Assembly (NCBI RefSeq): GCF_023094245.1
Contig: NZ_JALMEW010000009.1
Span: 1 to 64,000, forward strand
Source of the DNA: Halomonas getboli
Lineage (GTDB): Bacteria; Pseudomonadota; Gammaproteobacteria; Pseudomonadales; Halomonadaceae
Direction of reading: 5' to 3'
Length of the DNA stretch: 64,000 bases
This document shows, one piece after another, positions 54,212-64,000 of this stretch (positions are counted from its first letter, which is position 1; the number at the start of each line of letters is the position of its first letter). The notes beneath the pieces are model-generated. The model was not told where the DNA came from. It worked only from the letters and a program-made list of their open reading frames with translations, and ran no database searches. The translations under genes and the position numbers were made by a program.

Positions 54212-54727
54212 GTGACCAAGCAACATTCCTTTGATCGCGAAGCACTGCTGGCATGCAGCCGTGGCGAGCTGTTCGGCCCCGGCAACGCCCAACTGCCGGC
54301 ACCCAACATGCTGATGCTCGACCGCATCGCGCACATCCATGAAGAGGGTGGCGAACACGGCAAGGGCGAACTGATCGCCGAGCTGGATATCCGCCCGGAC
54401 CTGTGGTTCTTCGACTGCCACTTCCCCGGCGATCCGGTGATGCCGGGCTGCCTGGGCCTCGACGCCATGTGGCAGCTGGTCGGCTTCTACTTGGGCTGGC
54501 TGGGTCACCCGGGCCGCGGGCGCGCCCTGGGCTGCGGCGAGGTCAAGTTCAGCGGCCAGATCCTGCCGGATGCCGAGAAGGTGACCTACCGCATCAACAT
54601 CAAGCGCATCATCACCCGGCGCCTGATTCTGGGCATCGCCGACGGCACCGTGTCCGTCGACGGCCGCGACATCTATCAGGCCAATGACCTGCGGGTCGGC
54701 CTGTTCACCTCCACCGCGAATTTCTGA
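54212..54727 (+). CDS. fabA: 3-hydroxydecanoyl-ACP dehydratase/isomerase
   Basis: Introduces the cis double bond into fatty acids in the anaerobic unsaturated pathway. It has 171 residues, as E. coli FabA. The catalytic His lies in [21 protein letters not shown] and the Asp in the same stretch. The start is GTG at 54212. It forms an operon with fabB (13-base gap). A weak promoter (GTGCAT, 17 bases, TAGACT ending near 54142) precedes it; no clear FabR palindrome was seen. Confidence 0.97.
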   Translation: MTKQHSFDREALLACSRGELFGPGNAQLPAPNMLMLDRIAHIHEEGGEHGKGELIAELDIRPDLWFFDCHFPGDPVMPGCLGLDAMWQLVGFYLGWLGHPGRGRALGCGEVKFSGQILPDAEKVTYRINIKRIITRRLILGIADGTVSVDGRDIYQANDLRVGLFTSTANF

Positions 54728-54740
54728 TCAGGAGGCTCCC

Positions 54741-55955
54741 ATGCGACGAGTGGTAGTCACCGGCCTGGGCATCGTGTCCTGCCTGGGCAACGACGCAACA
54801 CAGGTTCTCGACGCCCTGCGCACCGGGCGCTCAGGCATTCGCTTCAAGGATGAATACGCCGAGCTCGGCTTCCGCAGCCAGGTGGCCGGCGTCGTCGACA
54901 TCGATCTCGACGCCCTGGTCGACCGCAAGCTGCGCCGCTTCATGGGCGACGCCGCCGCCTACGCCTATGTCAGCATGGCCCAGGCGGTCGAGGACTCCGG
55001 CCTCAGCCCGGAGCAGGTCTCCAACGAGCGCACCGGCCTGATCGCCGGCTCCGGCGGCGCCTCCAGCGCCAACCAGGTCGAAGCCGCCGACGTAATGCGC
55101 CAGAAGGGCCTGCGCCGCGTGGGACCCTATCGGGTCACCCGCACCATGGGCAGCACCGTGTCCGCCTGCCTGGCCACGCCGTTCAAGATCAAGGGCGTGA
55201 ACTACTCCATCTCCTCCGCCTGCGCCACCTCGGCGCACTGCATCGGCAGCGCCATGGAGCAGATCCAGCTGGGCAAGCAGGACGTGGTCTTTGCCGGCGG
55301 CGGCGAGGAAGAGCACTGGACGCTGTCCTGCCTGTTCGACGCCATGGGCGCGCTCTCGACCCACTACAACGAGACGCCCGAAAAGGCCTCCCGCCCCTAT
55401 GACCAGGCCCGCGACGGCTTCGTCATCGCCGGCGGCGGCGGCATGCTGGTGCTCGAGGAGCTGGAGCACGCCAAGGCCCGCGGCGCCAAGATCTACGCCG
55501 AGCTGGTCGGCTACGGCGCCACCTCCGACGGCGTCGACATGGTCGCCCCGTCCGGCGAGGGCGCGGTGCGCTGCATGCGCCAGGCCATGGCCACGGTCGA
55601 CGGCGACATCGACTACATCAACACCCACGGCACCTCCACCCCGGTCGGCGACGTCGCCGAGCTGAAGGCGGTGCGCGAGGTGTTCGGCGACTCCACGCCG
55701 GCGATGAGCTCCACCAAGTCGCTGACCGGCCACTCGCTGGGCGCCACCGGTGTACAGGAAGCGATCTACTCGCTGCTGATGATGGAGAATGACTTCATCG
55801 CCGCCTCTGCCAACGTGGAGCAGCTGGACGAGCAGGCCGACGGCTTCGACATCGTCACCGAGACCCGCGACGCCAAGGTCGAGCGCGTGCTGTCCAACAG
55901 CTTCGGCTTCGGTGGCACCAACGCCTGCCTGGTGCTGGAGAAGTATCGCGACTGA
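54741..55955 (+). CDS. fabB: beta-ketoacyl-ACP synthase I
   Basis: Elongates the cis-unsaturated acyl chains made by FabA. It has 404 residues. The catalytic Cys is in [14 protein letters not shown], and the two His in [11 protein letters not shown] and [14 protein letters not shown], the KAS I triad. GGAGG precedes the ATG. It follows fabA as in Pseudomonas; it is followed by a strong terminator. Confidence 0.97.
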   Translation: MRRVVVTGLGIVSCLGNDATQVLDALRTGRSGIRFKDEYAELGFRSQVAGVVDIDLDALVDRKLRRFMGDAAAYAYVSMAQAVEDSGLSPEQVSNERTGLIAGSGGASSANQVEAADVMRQKGLRRVGPYRVTRTMGSTVSACLATPFKIKGVNYSISSACATSAHCIGSAMEQIQLGKQDVVFAGGGEEEHWTLSCLFDAMGALSTHYNETPEKASRPYDQARDGFVIAGGGGMLVLEELEHAKARGAKIYAELVGYGATSDGVDMVAPSGEGAVRCMRQAMATVDGDIDYINTHGTSTPVGDVAELKAVREVFGDSTPAMSSTKSLTGHSLGATGVQEAIYSLLMMENDFIAASANVEQLDEQADGFDIVTETRDAKVERVLSNSFGFGGTNACLVLEKYRD

Positions 55956-55989
55956 CCCGCGCTCATCGCCGCGGCCTGAACGAGCGCCG

Positions 55990-56016
55990 CGGCGGTACAT
56001 ATCCAGCGGTACATAT
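55990..56016 (+). repeat. tandem direct repeat after fabB
   Basis: GCGGTACATAT occurs at about 55990-56000 and again at 56006-56016, with five bases between, just before the fabB terminator stem. It is probably a small local duplication. Confidence 0.6.
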
Positions 56017-56051
56017 AAAGAGAGGCGCCCCGCGGGGCGCCTCTCTTTTTT
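56017..56051 (+). terminator. terminator of fabAB
   Basis: A 15-bp stem (56017-56031 with 56034-56048; effective 4-base loop) followed by six T in total. It is a very strong intrinsic terminator and may also end the convergent plsC transcript. Confidence 0.88.
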
Positions 56052-56086
56052 CATGCCTGGCATGCCCGGCTGGCGGCCGGGGCAGG

Positions 56087-56854
56087 TCAGCTCGCTGCCG
56101 TTTCCCCCACGCTCGCCGCGGCGCTCTCGTCGCGGGGGCGCGGCACCTCGGAGATCTCGGCCAGCTGCGCCTCGATCCAGGCCTCGGTCTCGACCAGCAC
56201 CTCTTCCGGGGTGCGGCCAACGGTCTCGATCGGCTCGCCCACCACCAGCGTCAGCCGCCCGGGACGCTTGACCCAGTGGCGGCCCGGCCAGCGTTCCCCG
56301 GCGTTGTGCGCCACCGGCACCACCGGCTTGCCGGCGCGGCAGGCGATCACCGCCCCGCTCTTGTTGTAACGGCGGCGCTTGCCGGGCTCGACCCGCGTGC
56401 CCTCGGGAAAGATCAGCACCGAGAGTCCCTCCTCGAGGCGGGCCTTGCCCTGGGTCAGCACCTGCTTCATGGCCCGGGCCGGCTTGGAGCGGTCCAGGGC
56501 GATGGGGTGCAGCAGCCGCAGCCCCCAGCCGAAGATCGGGATGCTCAGCAGCTCCTTCTTGAGCACCGTGCACACCGGCGGCTTGAGCAGCTGCAGGTAG
56601 ACGGTCTCCCATTCGCTCTGATGGTTGGACAACAGCACGCAGGGGCCCTCGGGCAGCCGCTCGCGGCCGCGGATCTCGTAGCGCACCCCGCAAGCCAACC
56701 GGAACCAGGCGATGATGAAGTGGTTGTAGAGATTGAGCAGGCGATAGCGCGAACGCAGCGGCAGCAGCGGCGCCGGCGGCAAGAACAGCACGCCGCACAC
56801 CAGCATGGCAATGAAGTAACCGATATAGAAGATGATGCTGCGGATCACGCTCAT
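56087..56854 (-). CDS. 1-acyl-sn-glycerol-3-phosphate acyltransferase (PlsC family)
   Basis: A membrane-bound acyltransferase of 255 residues. An N-terminal membrane helix (IIFYIGYFIAMLVCGVLFL) precedes the motifs LLSNHQSEWETVYL (box I, with E in place of the usual D), LLHPIALDRSKP, and LIFPEGTRVEPGK (box III). The likely reaction is lysophosphatidate to phosphatidate, or transfer to a related lysolipid. Its ATG overlaps the upstream gene's stop by 4 bases. Confidence 0.88.
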   Translation of the reverse strand: MSVIRSIIFYIGYFIAMLVCGVLFLPPAPLLPLRSRYRLLNLYNHFIIAWFRLACGVRYEIRGRERLPEGPCVLLSNHQSEWETVYLQLLKPPVCTVLKKELLSIPIFGWGLRLLHPIALDRSKPARAMKQVLTQGKARLEEGLSVLIFPEGTRVEPGKRRRYNKSGAVIACRAGKPVVPVAHNAGERWPGRHWVKRPGRLTLVVGEPIETVGRTPEEVLVETEAWIEAQLAEISEVPRPRDESAAASVGETAAS

Positions 56855-57738
56855 GTCTCGCGGGTCTCCTCGGCGGGGCGGGCATCGTCGTCGCGCGCCA
56901 GGCACCAGATGTCGAGCATGCGCCCCACCTCGAGCCGCCAGGGCTTCTGGTGAACGCCGAAGACGTCGAGCACCCGCCGGCAGTTCAGCACTCGGCGCAG
57001 CGGCTGGTCATGGTGATGGCTGAGCGCCTTGACGCCGCCCAGCTCGACCGTCTCGCCCTGCCCTTCGAGGCGGGTAGCCAGCTGGGTGCGTACCATCGAC
57101 ACGAAGGTGTAGGCGCTGACCGGCTCGGTGCCGGCCAGATGGTAACTGCCCCAGGCATCGGCGCCGCAGCCCTGCTGCTGGAGCATGCCGATCAGCGCCA
57201 TGGCCACCGAATCGGCGGAGGTCGGGCAGAAGATGACGTCGTTCTCGGCGCGCAGCTCGTTGCCGCTGACCAGGGTATCGAGCAGCTCGCCCAGCCAGGC
57301 GTGGCCGCCTTCCAGAGCGAACAGCGGCCCCAGGCGCACGATCAGATGGCGCGGCAGCTCGGCGCGGATGCGCTCGCCGGTGGCGACCAGGCGCCGCAGC
57401 CCCTCGTCGCGGGGCGCGGGCACCACGTGCTCGTCGATGGGCTCCTCGTGCCCGTCCTCGTAGAGCTGATCGGACACGCACCACACCAGCGGCACGTCCC
57501 GCTCGCGACAGGCCATCATGCAGGCCTCCACGGCCTCGGCGTGGGCGGTCACGGCGGCCGGGGCGTCGGTGAGCGGGCGCGACAGCGGCGGGATCAGCAG
57601 CGCATCGGGGCGCACCTCGTCGAGGCGCTCCGGCGACAGGCCCGGCTCGATGACCAGTGTCACGTCGGTGCGGCGATTGGCCTCGCGCGCCATGGCGAGG
57701 CTCAGGCAGTGTCCGGCGTCCAGGATCAGCAGCTTCAC
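56851..57738 (-). CDS. RmlD-like sugar-nucleotide-binding / epimerase-fold protein
   Basis: A 295-residue Rossmann-fold protein of the RmlD substrate-binding type. It starts VKLLILDAGHCLSLAMAREA (the glycine motif is poor), then ALLIPPLSRPLTDAP, WCVSDQLYEDG and IVRLGPLFALEGGHAWLGEL. The SxxxYxxxK triad is not clearly present, so it may bind but not reduce. GGAG precedes the GTG at 57738. It is coupled to plsC. Confidence 0.7.
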   Translation of the reverse strand: MKLLILDAGHCLSLAMAREANRRTDVTLVIEPGLSPERLDEVRPDALLIPPLSRPLTDAPAAVTAHAEAVEACMMACRERDVPLVWCVSDQLYEDGHEEPIDEHVVPAPRDEGLRRLVATGERIRAELPRHLIVRLGPLFALEGGHAWLGELLDTLVSGNELRAENDVIFCPTSADSVAMALIGMLQQQGCGADAWGSYHLAGTEPVSAYTFVSMVRTQLATRLEGQGETVELGGVKALSHHHDQPLRRVLNCRRVLDVFGVHQKPWRLEVGRMLDIWCLARDDDARPAEETRET

Positions 57739-57812
57739 GATGACTCCTCGGGGCTGGGCGTCGGGATCGCGGCGACCACGACTCACCAGACGGCGACCAT
57801 CTTGGAACCCAT

Positions 57813-57849
57813 GACGGAGGGGCATCCTGAAACAGGACGCCCCTCCGTC
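57813..57849 (-). other. long hairpin upstream of the RmlD-like gene
   Basis: GACGGAGGGGC (57813-57823) pairs with 57839-57849, and TCCTG with CAGGA inside, a 16-bp stem with one mismatch and a 3-base loop. There is no U-run. It lies about 75 bases before the GTG start and may be part of the 5' leader. Confidence 0.55.
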
Positions 57850-57930
57850 GGCAATCGCGCCACTATACCATTACCGCCCGCCGTCATGGCAGCGGCGGCA
57901 CGCCGCCGGCCAGCGCAAGCGCCCAAAGAC

Positions 57931-57957
57931 ACGGGGCCAGGCATGGCCCGGCCCCGT
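57931..57957 (-). terminator. terminator after the phospholipase D-like gene
   Basis: ACGGGGCC (57931-57938) pairs with GGCCCCGT (57950-57957), 41 bases past the stop, followed on the minus strand by GTCTTTGG. The U-run is short. Confidence 0.55.
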
Positions 57958-57997
57958 CGTTCGAGCAGACCGCGCCCCCGCGGTCTGCCGCCTTGCG

Positions 57998-59566
57998 CTA
58001 CAGCATCCAGTCGATGGGCAGCACCGAGATGAACGTCACCCAGCCGCGCCGCAGCAGCCCCACGTTGGGCTCGCTGTGGTGACGAATCGTGCCGTCGTCG
58101 GTGCGCTCCAGCCACACCAGGTCGTCGTTGTCGTCGAGGCGCACCTCGTAGGCGTTGCCGGGGATGTCTTCGCGGAAGACCTCGGCCATCTCCTGGGCGA
58201 GTTCGGGGCTCTCGATGACGAAGCCGAGCTCGGTATTGAGCTTCGCGGAGCGTGGATCGAAGTTGAAGGAGCCGACGAACAGACGCTTTCCATCGACGGA
58301 GAAGGTCTTGGCGTGCAGGCTGGCGCCCTTGCTGCCGAAGGGGCCCGCCGCCTCGCTGCGCCCCGGCGCGCCGGGCTGGCGCTTGAGTTCGAACAGCCTG
58401 ACGCCGGCCTCCAGCAGCTCGCGACGATGCTTGGCATAGCCGGCGTGCACCGCCCCGACGTCGGTGGCTTCCAGGGCATTGGTGAGGATGGTGACGTCGA
58501 CGCCGTGGGCCTCCAGATCGGTGAACAGGCGAGTGCCCTTGTCCATCGGCACGAAGTAGGGCGACACCAGATAGACCGCCTGTTCCGGCGGCCCCAGCAG
58601 CCCACGGATGCGTCCGGTCAGCAGCGCCTCGTCGTCGGCTTCGCCCAGGCCCTTGGCCGGATCGTCGCTGACCATCTTGGCCTCGGCCCAGATCAGCGGC
58701 AGCCGGCCCTCGCGCAGTCGCTGTATCAGCGGCTCCTCCTCCAGCGCTTGCAGATAGCCCCGAGCCTCGGGCTGGGCGAGCAGCTCGTCGAGCTGCGCCT
58801 CGAGGCGCGCGGTGCCCTCGCGACCCGCCGAGTCGATCAGGCGGCTGGCCGGATAGGCGGAGCGGCTCGACCAGTAGCGGTCGAAATCGCTCGAGACGTC
58901 CTGCACGATCGGGCCGATAGCGAGCACGTCCAGGTCGGAGAAGGCCATGTCCGTGGCCGCGCCGAAATACTCGTCGCCGATGTTGCGGCCGCCGATGATG
59001 GTGGCCTGATTGTCCGCGGTGAAGGACTTGTTGTGCATGCGCCGGTTGGCGCGGGAGAAGTCGGTGAGGTAGCCCACGAAGCGCGGCGAGCGGATCACGA
59101 ACGGATTGAACAGCCGGACCTCGATGTTAGGATGCGCGTCGAGCGCGGCCAGCTTGTGGTCCAGCCCGGTGGTGTTGGTGTCGTCAAGCAGCATGCGCAC
59201 CCGTACGCCGCGGTCGGCCGCGTCCAGCAGGGCGCGATACAGCAGCGAGCCGGTGATGTCGTCATGCCAGATGTAGTACTGCACATCGAGGGTCCGCTCC
59301 GCCGACTCGGCCAGCAGCAGCCGCGCCGCGAAGGCGTCGCGCGCGTTGCGCAGCGCGTGGAAGCCGTCGATGTCGTCATGCTGGGCCACCAGCGGCGACA
59401 CCATCTCGCCCAGCGCCGTCTGCCGGGCCTGCGCTACCGGCAGCTGCTGCGTCTCGCTTCGCCCTTCCAACGGCGGCAGGGGGCTGCACCCCGTCAGCCA
59501 CAGCAGCATCGCCAAGGCCAGCCACACGCTGGCCTGGCTCGAACGTCCCGGGAAAGATCGTGTCAT
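57998..59566 (-). CDS. phospholipase D-family cardiolipin synthase-like lipoprotein
   Basis: A 522-residue protein. A signal peptide with lipobox WLTGC (about residue 22) is followed by two HKD motifs, RMHNKSFTADNQATIIGGRN (about 185) and SLHAKTFSVDGKRLFVGSFN (about 415). It is closest in layout to ClsC (YmdC) and similar enzymes that make cardiolipin from phosphatidylglycerol and phosphatidylethanolamine. The ATG at 59566 follows AGGAG. It is separate from the RmlD-plsC pair by a terminator. Confidence 0.85.
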   Translation of the reverse strand: MTRSFPGRSSQASVWLALAMLLWLTGCSPLPPLEGRSETQQLPVAQARQTALGEMVSPLVAQHDDIDGFHALRNARDAFAARLLLAESAERTLDVQYYIWHDDITGSLLYRALLDAADRGVRVRMLLDDTNTTGLDHKLAALDAHPNIEVRLFNPFVIRSPRFVGYLTDFSRANRRMHNKSFTADNQATIIGGRNIGDEYFGAATDMAFSDLDVLAIGPIVQDVSSDFDRYWSSRSAYPASRLIDSAGREGTARLEAQLDELLAQPEARGYLQALEEEPLIQRLREGRLPLIWAEAKMVSDDPAKGLGEADDEALLTGRIRGLLGPPEQAVYLVSPYFVPMDKGTRLFTDLEAHGVDVTILTNALEATDVGAVHAGYAKHRRELLEAGVRLFELKRQPGAPGRSEAAGPFGSKGASLHAKTFSVDGKRLFVGSFNFDPRSAKLNTELGFVIESPELAQEMAEVFREDIPGNAYEVRLDDNDDLVWLERTDDGTIRHHSEPNVGLLRRGWVTFISVLPIDWML

Positions 59567-59675
59567 GGCAAGGACTCCTGTCGGCACCTCCCTCCACCAT
59601 AGCGGTTATCGACGGTGACGATGTCCCTGCGCCACCACGCAGCGCCAACGCAGACACGACAACATAGAAACGACA

Positions 59676-59697
59676 ACGCCCTGCCATGGCAGGGCGT
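59676..59697 (-). terminator. terminator of ssb
   Basis: A 10-bp stem (59676-59685 with 59688-59697, effective 4-base loop) 30 bases past the ssb stop, followed by TGTCGTTTC on the minus strand. Confidence 0.65.
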
Positions 59698-59726
59698 CGT
59701 GCAACAGCGCCGGGAACGAGCCGAGC

Positions 59727-60401
59727 CTAGAACGGGATCTCGTCGTCGAAGTCGTCGAAGCTGCCCGGATCCGGCGCGCCGAAGTTGCCGCCCTGCTGCT
59801 GGCCGCCGCCCTGGTTGGGGGCCGGCTGGGGGGCCGGGCGCTGACCGCCGCCCTGCTGCTGACCGCCGCCCTGCTGCTGACCGCCGAAGCCGCCGCCCTG
59901 CTGGGGCTGACCGCCCGGGGGCTGGCCATAGTTGCCGCCCTGCTGCTGGCCGCCGAAGCCGCCGCCCTGCGGCTGACCGCCCTGGGGCTGACCATAGTTG
60001 CCGCCCTGCTGGCGCGGCTGGCCGCCGCCGAAGCCACCCGGCTGGCCGCCGCCCATCTCGCCGCTGCGCGAATCGAGCATCTGCATGTCGTTGGCGACGA
60101 TCTCGGTGGAGTACTTGTCGACGCCGTTCTGATCCTGCCACTTGCGCGTCTGCAGGCGGCCCTCGACGTAGACCCGGGAGCCCTTGCGCAGGTACTGCTG
60201 GGAGATCTCGGCCAGCTTGTTGAACATCACCACCCGGTGCCACTCGGTGCGCTCCTGGCGCTGGCCGCTCTGGCGATCCATCCAGGTATCGGTGGTCGCG
60301 AGGTTGAGGTTGGCCACGGCGGTGCCGGACGGGGTGAAGCGCACCTCGGGGTCTTGTCCGAGATTGCCGATGAGAATGACCTTGTTGACGCCACGGGCCA
60401 T
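59727..60401 (-). CDS. ssb: single-stranded DNA-binding protein
   Basis: Binds and protects ssDNA in replication, repair and recombination. The OB fold (residues 1-110) starts [21 protein letters not shown] long Gly/Gln/Pro linker (about 115-215) has repeats such as [18 protein letters not shown], and the tail ends DDFDDEIPF, the acidic tip that recruits partner proteins. It has 224 residues, about 45 more than E. coli Ssb because of the linker. AAGGAG precedes the ATG. TATAGT at 60541 to 60536 is the likely -10. Confidence 0.96.
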   Translation of the reverse strand: MARGVNKVILIGNLGQDPEVRFTPSGTAVANLNLATTDTWMDRQSGQRQERTEWHRVVMFNKLAEISQQYLRKGSRVYVEGRLQTRKWQDQNGVDKYSTEIVANDMQMLDSRSGEMGGGQPGGFGGGQPRQQGGNYGQPQGGQPQGGGFGGQQQGGNYGQPPGGQPQQGGGFGGQQQGGGQQQGGGQRPAPQPAPNQGGGQQQGGNFGAPDPGSFDDFDDEIPF

Positions 60402-60582
60402 GGTTGACTCCTTGATTCTGTCGGAAGGCGGACCACCGGGCAGGCCCCGGCGACGAACCCGGCCTCCCGGAACGCTCGAATGCATGTAGATGAACGCGCC
60501 GGGCCACGACCGGCGCGCGAAAGACCGATGCCGATACTATACGCGAGTTCCCGCCTCGACGCCGCCGAGCGACGAAGCGCGA

Positions 60583-61956
60583 TCAGCGTGATCCGGTCAG
60601 CCGCGACAGGGCCTCGGTATCCAGCCGCTCGCGGTCGACCTTGAGATAGGCCAGGCGCTCCTCGGGCACCACCAGCACGTCCTCGACGCCGGCCACGGCG
60701 GCGAAGCGCGCCATCAGGGCATCGAGGGCATCGTCCTGCTGCTCCTCGGCCAGCGCCACCACCTCGCTAGAGAGATGGCGCGGCGGCGTCATGCCGAGCA
60801 TGAACACGAACCAGGCCAGCCCGATCACGGCCACGCCGAGGAACACCGCCGTCAGGCCGAAGTGCTGCGACAGGAAACCGCCCAGCACGCCGCCGAGAAA
60901 AGCGCCCAGGAACTGGCTGGTGGAGTACAGTCCCATGGCGGTGCCCTTGGCACCGGCCGGCGCCAGCTTGCTGATCATCGACGGCAGCGTGGCCTCGAGC
61001 AGATTGAACGAGGTGAAGAAGGCGAACAGCCAGCCGATCAGCCCCATCAGGCCGTGTCCCTCGAGGCCCAGCCCCAGCAGGCTGGCGACGATGACGCCGA
61101 TGGCCCCCAGGCACATCAGCTTCATCTTGCGGCGCTTCTCGGCGACGATGACCAGCGGCACCATGGCCACGAAGGACAGGCCCATCACGCCGAGATAGAC
61201 CAGGCCATGGTGGGACTCGGCGATGCCGGCGTCGACCAGCCGGAACGGCACGGCAACGAAGATCGCCATCAGGATCAGGTGCAGGCCGAAGATGGAGGCG
61301 TTGAGCCGCCACAGGTCGAGGCGCCCGACGAGTCCCTTGAGCTGGCCGCGGTCGATGCCCACGTCCTGGTGCCCGCGCCGCTGCGGCGCCCGGGGCACCA
61401 GCTTCCACAGCACGCCGAGCCCCAGCGCCGCCAGGCCGGCGGTGAACCAGAACACGCCGGACAGCCCGAAGTGCGACGACACCAGCGGCCCCAGCACCAT
61501 CGCCACCGCGAAGGCCACGCCGATCGACAGCCCGATGGTGGCCATGGCGGCGGTGCGCACCTGCTCGCGGGTCTGGTCCGCCAGCAGCGCCATGATGGCT
61601 GCAGCCACGGCGCCGCTGCCCTGCAGGCAGCGGCCCAGGATGATGCCGGCGATGCTGTCGGCCTGGGCCGCCACCACGCTGCCGATCAGGAACAGCACCA
61701 GCCCGCCGGCGATCACCGGCTTGCGCCCGATGCGGTCGGACAGCAGGCCGAAGGGGATCTGCAGCACGGCCTGGGTGAGGCCGTAGATACCCAGTGCGAA
61801 CCCGACCAGCAGCGGCGTCGCGCCGATCAGTTCCTCGGCCTTGAGCGCCAGGATGGGCAGCACCATGAACAGGCCGAGCATGCGCGTGGCATAGAGCCCG
61901 GCCAGACCGACGATGGCTCGCCGCTCGGCGGCTAACAGTAAGCTGGCCTTGGACAT
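60583..61956 (-). CDS. MFS transporter, YajR-like
   Basis: A 457-residue major facilitator with 12 predicted helices: YATRMLGLFMVLPILAL in TM1, FGLLSDRIGRKPVIAGG in loop 2-3 (motif A) and GRCLQGSGAVAAAIMAL. The C-terminal 65 residues form a soluble domain (VEDVLVVPEERLAYLKVDRE), as in YajR, which has an extra C-terminal YAM domain. A drug or metabolite efflux role is possible; the substrate is unknown. It stands between ssb and uvrA as in P. aeruginosa. Confidence 0.87.
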   Translation of the reverse strand: MSKASLLLAAERRAIVGLAGLYATRMLGLFMVLPILALKAEELIGATPLLVGFALGIYGLTQAVLQIPFGLLSDRIGRKPVIAGGLVLFLIGSVVAAQADSIAGIILGRCLQGSGAVAAAIMALLADQTREQVRTAAMATIGLSIGVAFAVAMVLGPLVSSHFGLSGVFWFTAGLAALGLGVLWKLVPRAPQRRGHQDVGIDRGQLKGLVGRLDLWRLNASIFGLHLILMAIFVAVPFRLVDAGIAESHHGLVYLGVMGLSFVAMVPLVIVAEKRRKMKLMCLGAIGVIVASLLGLGLEGHGLMGLIGWLFAFFTSFNLLEATLPSMISKLAPAGAKGTAMGLYSTSQFLGAFLGGVLGGFLSQHFGLTAVFLGVAVIGLAWFVFMLGMTPPRHLSSEVVALAEEQQDDALDALMARFAAVAGVEDVLVVPEERLAYLKVDRERLDTEALSRLTGSR

Positions 61957-62057
61957 AGAGATTCCAGTGCTTCTGAGGGAGGGCGCGGGGCCCTGGAGAT
62001 GATGGAGGCACATTCTACCGCTTCGCGGCGGCACACGAAACGCTCGCTCCGGCGACT

Positions 62058-62087
62058 TTGCCGCACTCCCGGCCGGGCCCGTATAAT
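62058..62087 (+). promoter_or_regulatory. uvrA promoter
   Basis: TTGCCG (62058-62063), 18 bases, perfect TATAAT (62082-62087), 31 bases before the uvrA start. No LexA box of the CTG-N10-CAG type was found between here and the ATG. Confidence 0.65.
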
Positions 62088-62117
62088 CGATCTTTTGCCG
62101 CGGCCCACGAGGTAGGA

Positions 62118-64000
<1,883 letters not shown>

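Noticed and set aside
62034..62117. A LexA (SOS) box before uvrA
   Set aside because: No CTG-N10-CAG dyad was found between the promoter and the start.

Overview
The window is a chromosomal segment of a high-GC gammaproteobacterium, most likely a moderately halophilic Halomonadaceae (Halomonas-like) organism. This rests on the gene order, on very acidic protein tails (for example the Asp-rich end of Obg), and on intergenic repeat families that I recall from Halomonas. No database search was possible. Much of the order matches Pseudomonas aeruginosa: clpB-pgeF-rluD/bamD, thiO, the minor-pilin locus, ispH-fkpB-lspA-ileS-ribF-murJ-rpsT, proB-obgE-rpmA-rplU/ispB, fabA-fabB, and ssb-MFS-uvrA.

Layout. 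1-530: leader and tandem promoters of an rRNA operon running left out of the window. 533-5885: pssA and branched-chain amino acid genes (ilvC, ilvY, ilvH, ilvI), the last with a long structured leader. 6472-15571: a sugar-porter MFS protein, the clpB/pgeF/rluD cluster with divergent bamD, nadE and a small membrane protein. 15609-21678: thiO and a strikingly AT-rich type IV minor-pilin island (fimT, pilX-like, pilW, pilV, fimU, pilE) in which pilY1 and pilY2 are missing. 22022-34806: housekeeping genes for isoprenoids, lipoprotein processing, Ile-tRNA, flavins, lipid II flipping, ribosomal proteins, proline and quinone side chains. 34913-41792: tRNA-Pro(CGG), a CofD-like protein, a lipoprotein, a universal stress protein, a TlpA-like thioredoxin and rapA.

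42021-52162 is the most interesting part. It is a probable light- or photo-oxidation-responsive cluster: a LitR/CarH-type MerR regulator that appears to lack the cobalamin ligands, a CPD photolyase, a SnoaL-fold protein, and a tightly coupled run SDR / FAD amine oxidase / DUF1365 / cyclopropane-type methyltransferase / DUF2878. A FAD oxidoreductase, a CbiX-like protein and a TIGR01777 epimerase sit beside it. Paired TGTACA-type boxes occur at three places, one of them inside the SnoaL coding sequence in an abrupt AT-rich patch.

52103-64000: a PAS-GGDEF-EAL protein, fabA-fabB, a PlsC-type acyltransferase with an RmlD-like protein, a lipoprotein phospholipase D/cardiolipin synthase, ssb, a YajR-like MFS protein and the 5' part of uvrA. 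The photolyase and lipid-modifying genes next to fabA/fabB suggest a region for coping with light and membrane damage, but that link is inference. No insertion sequence, prophage or CRISPR array was seen.
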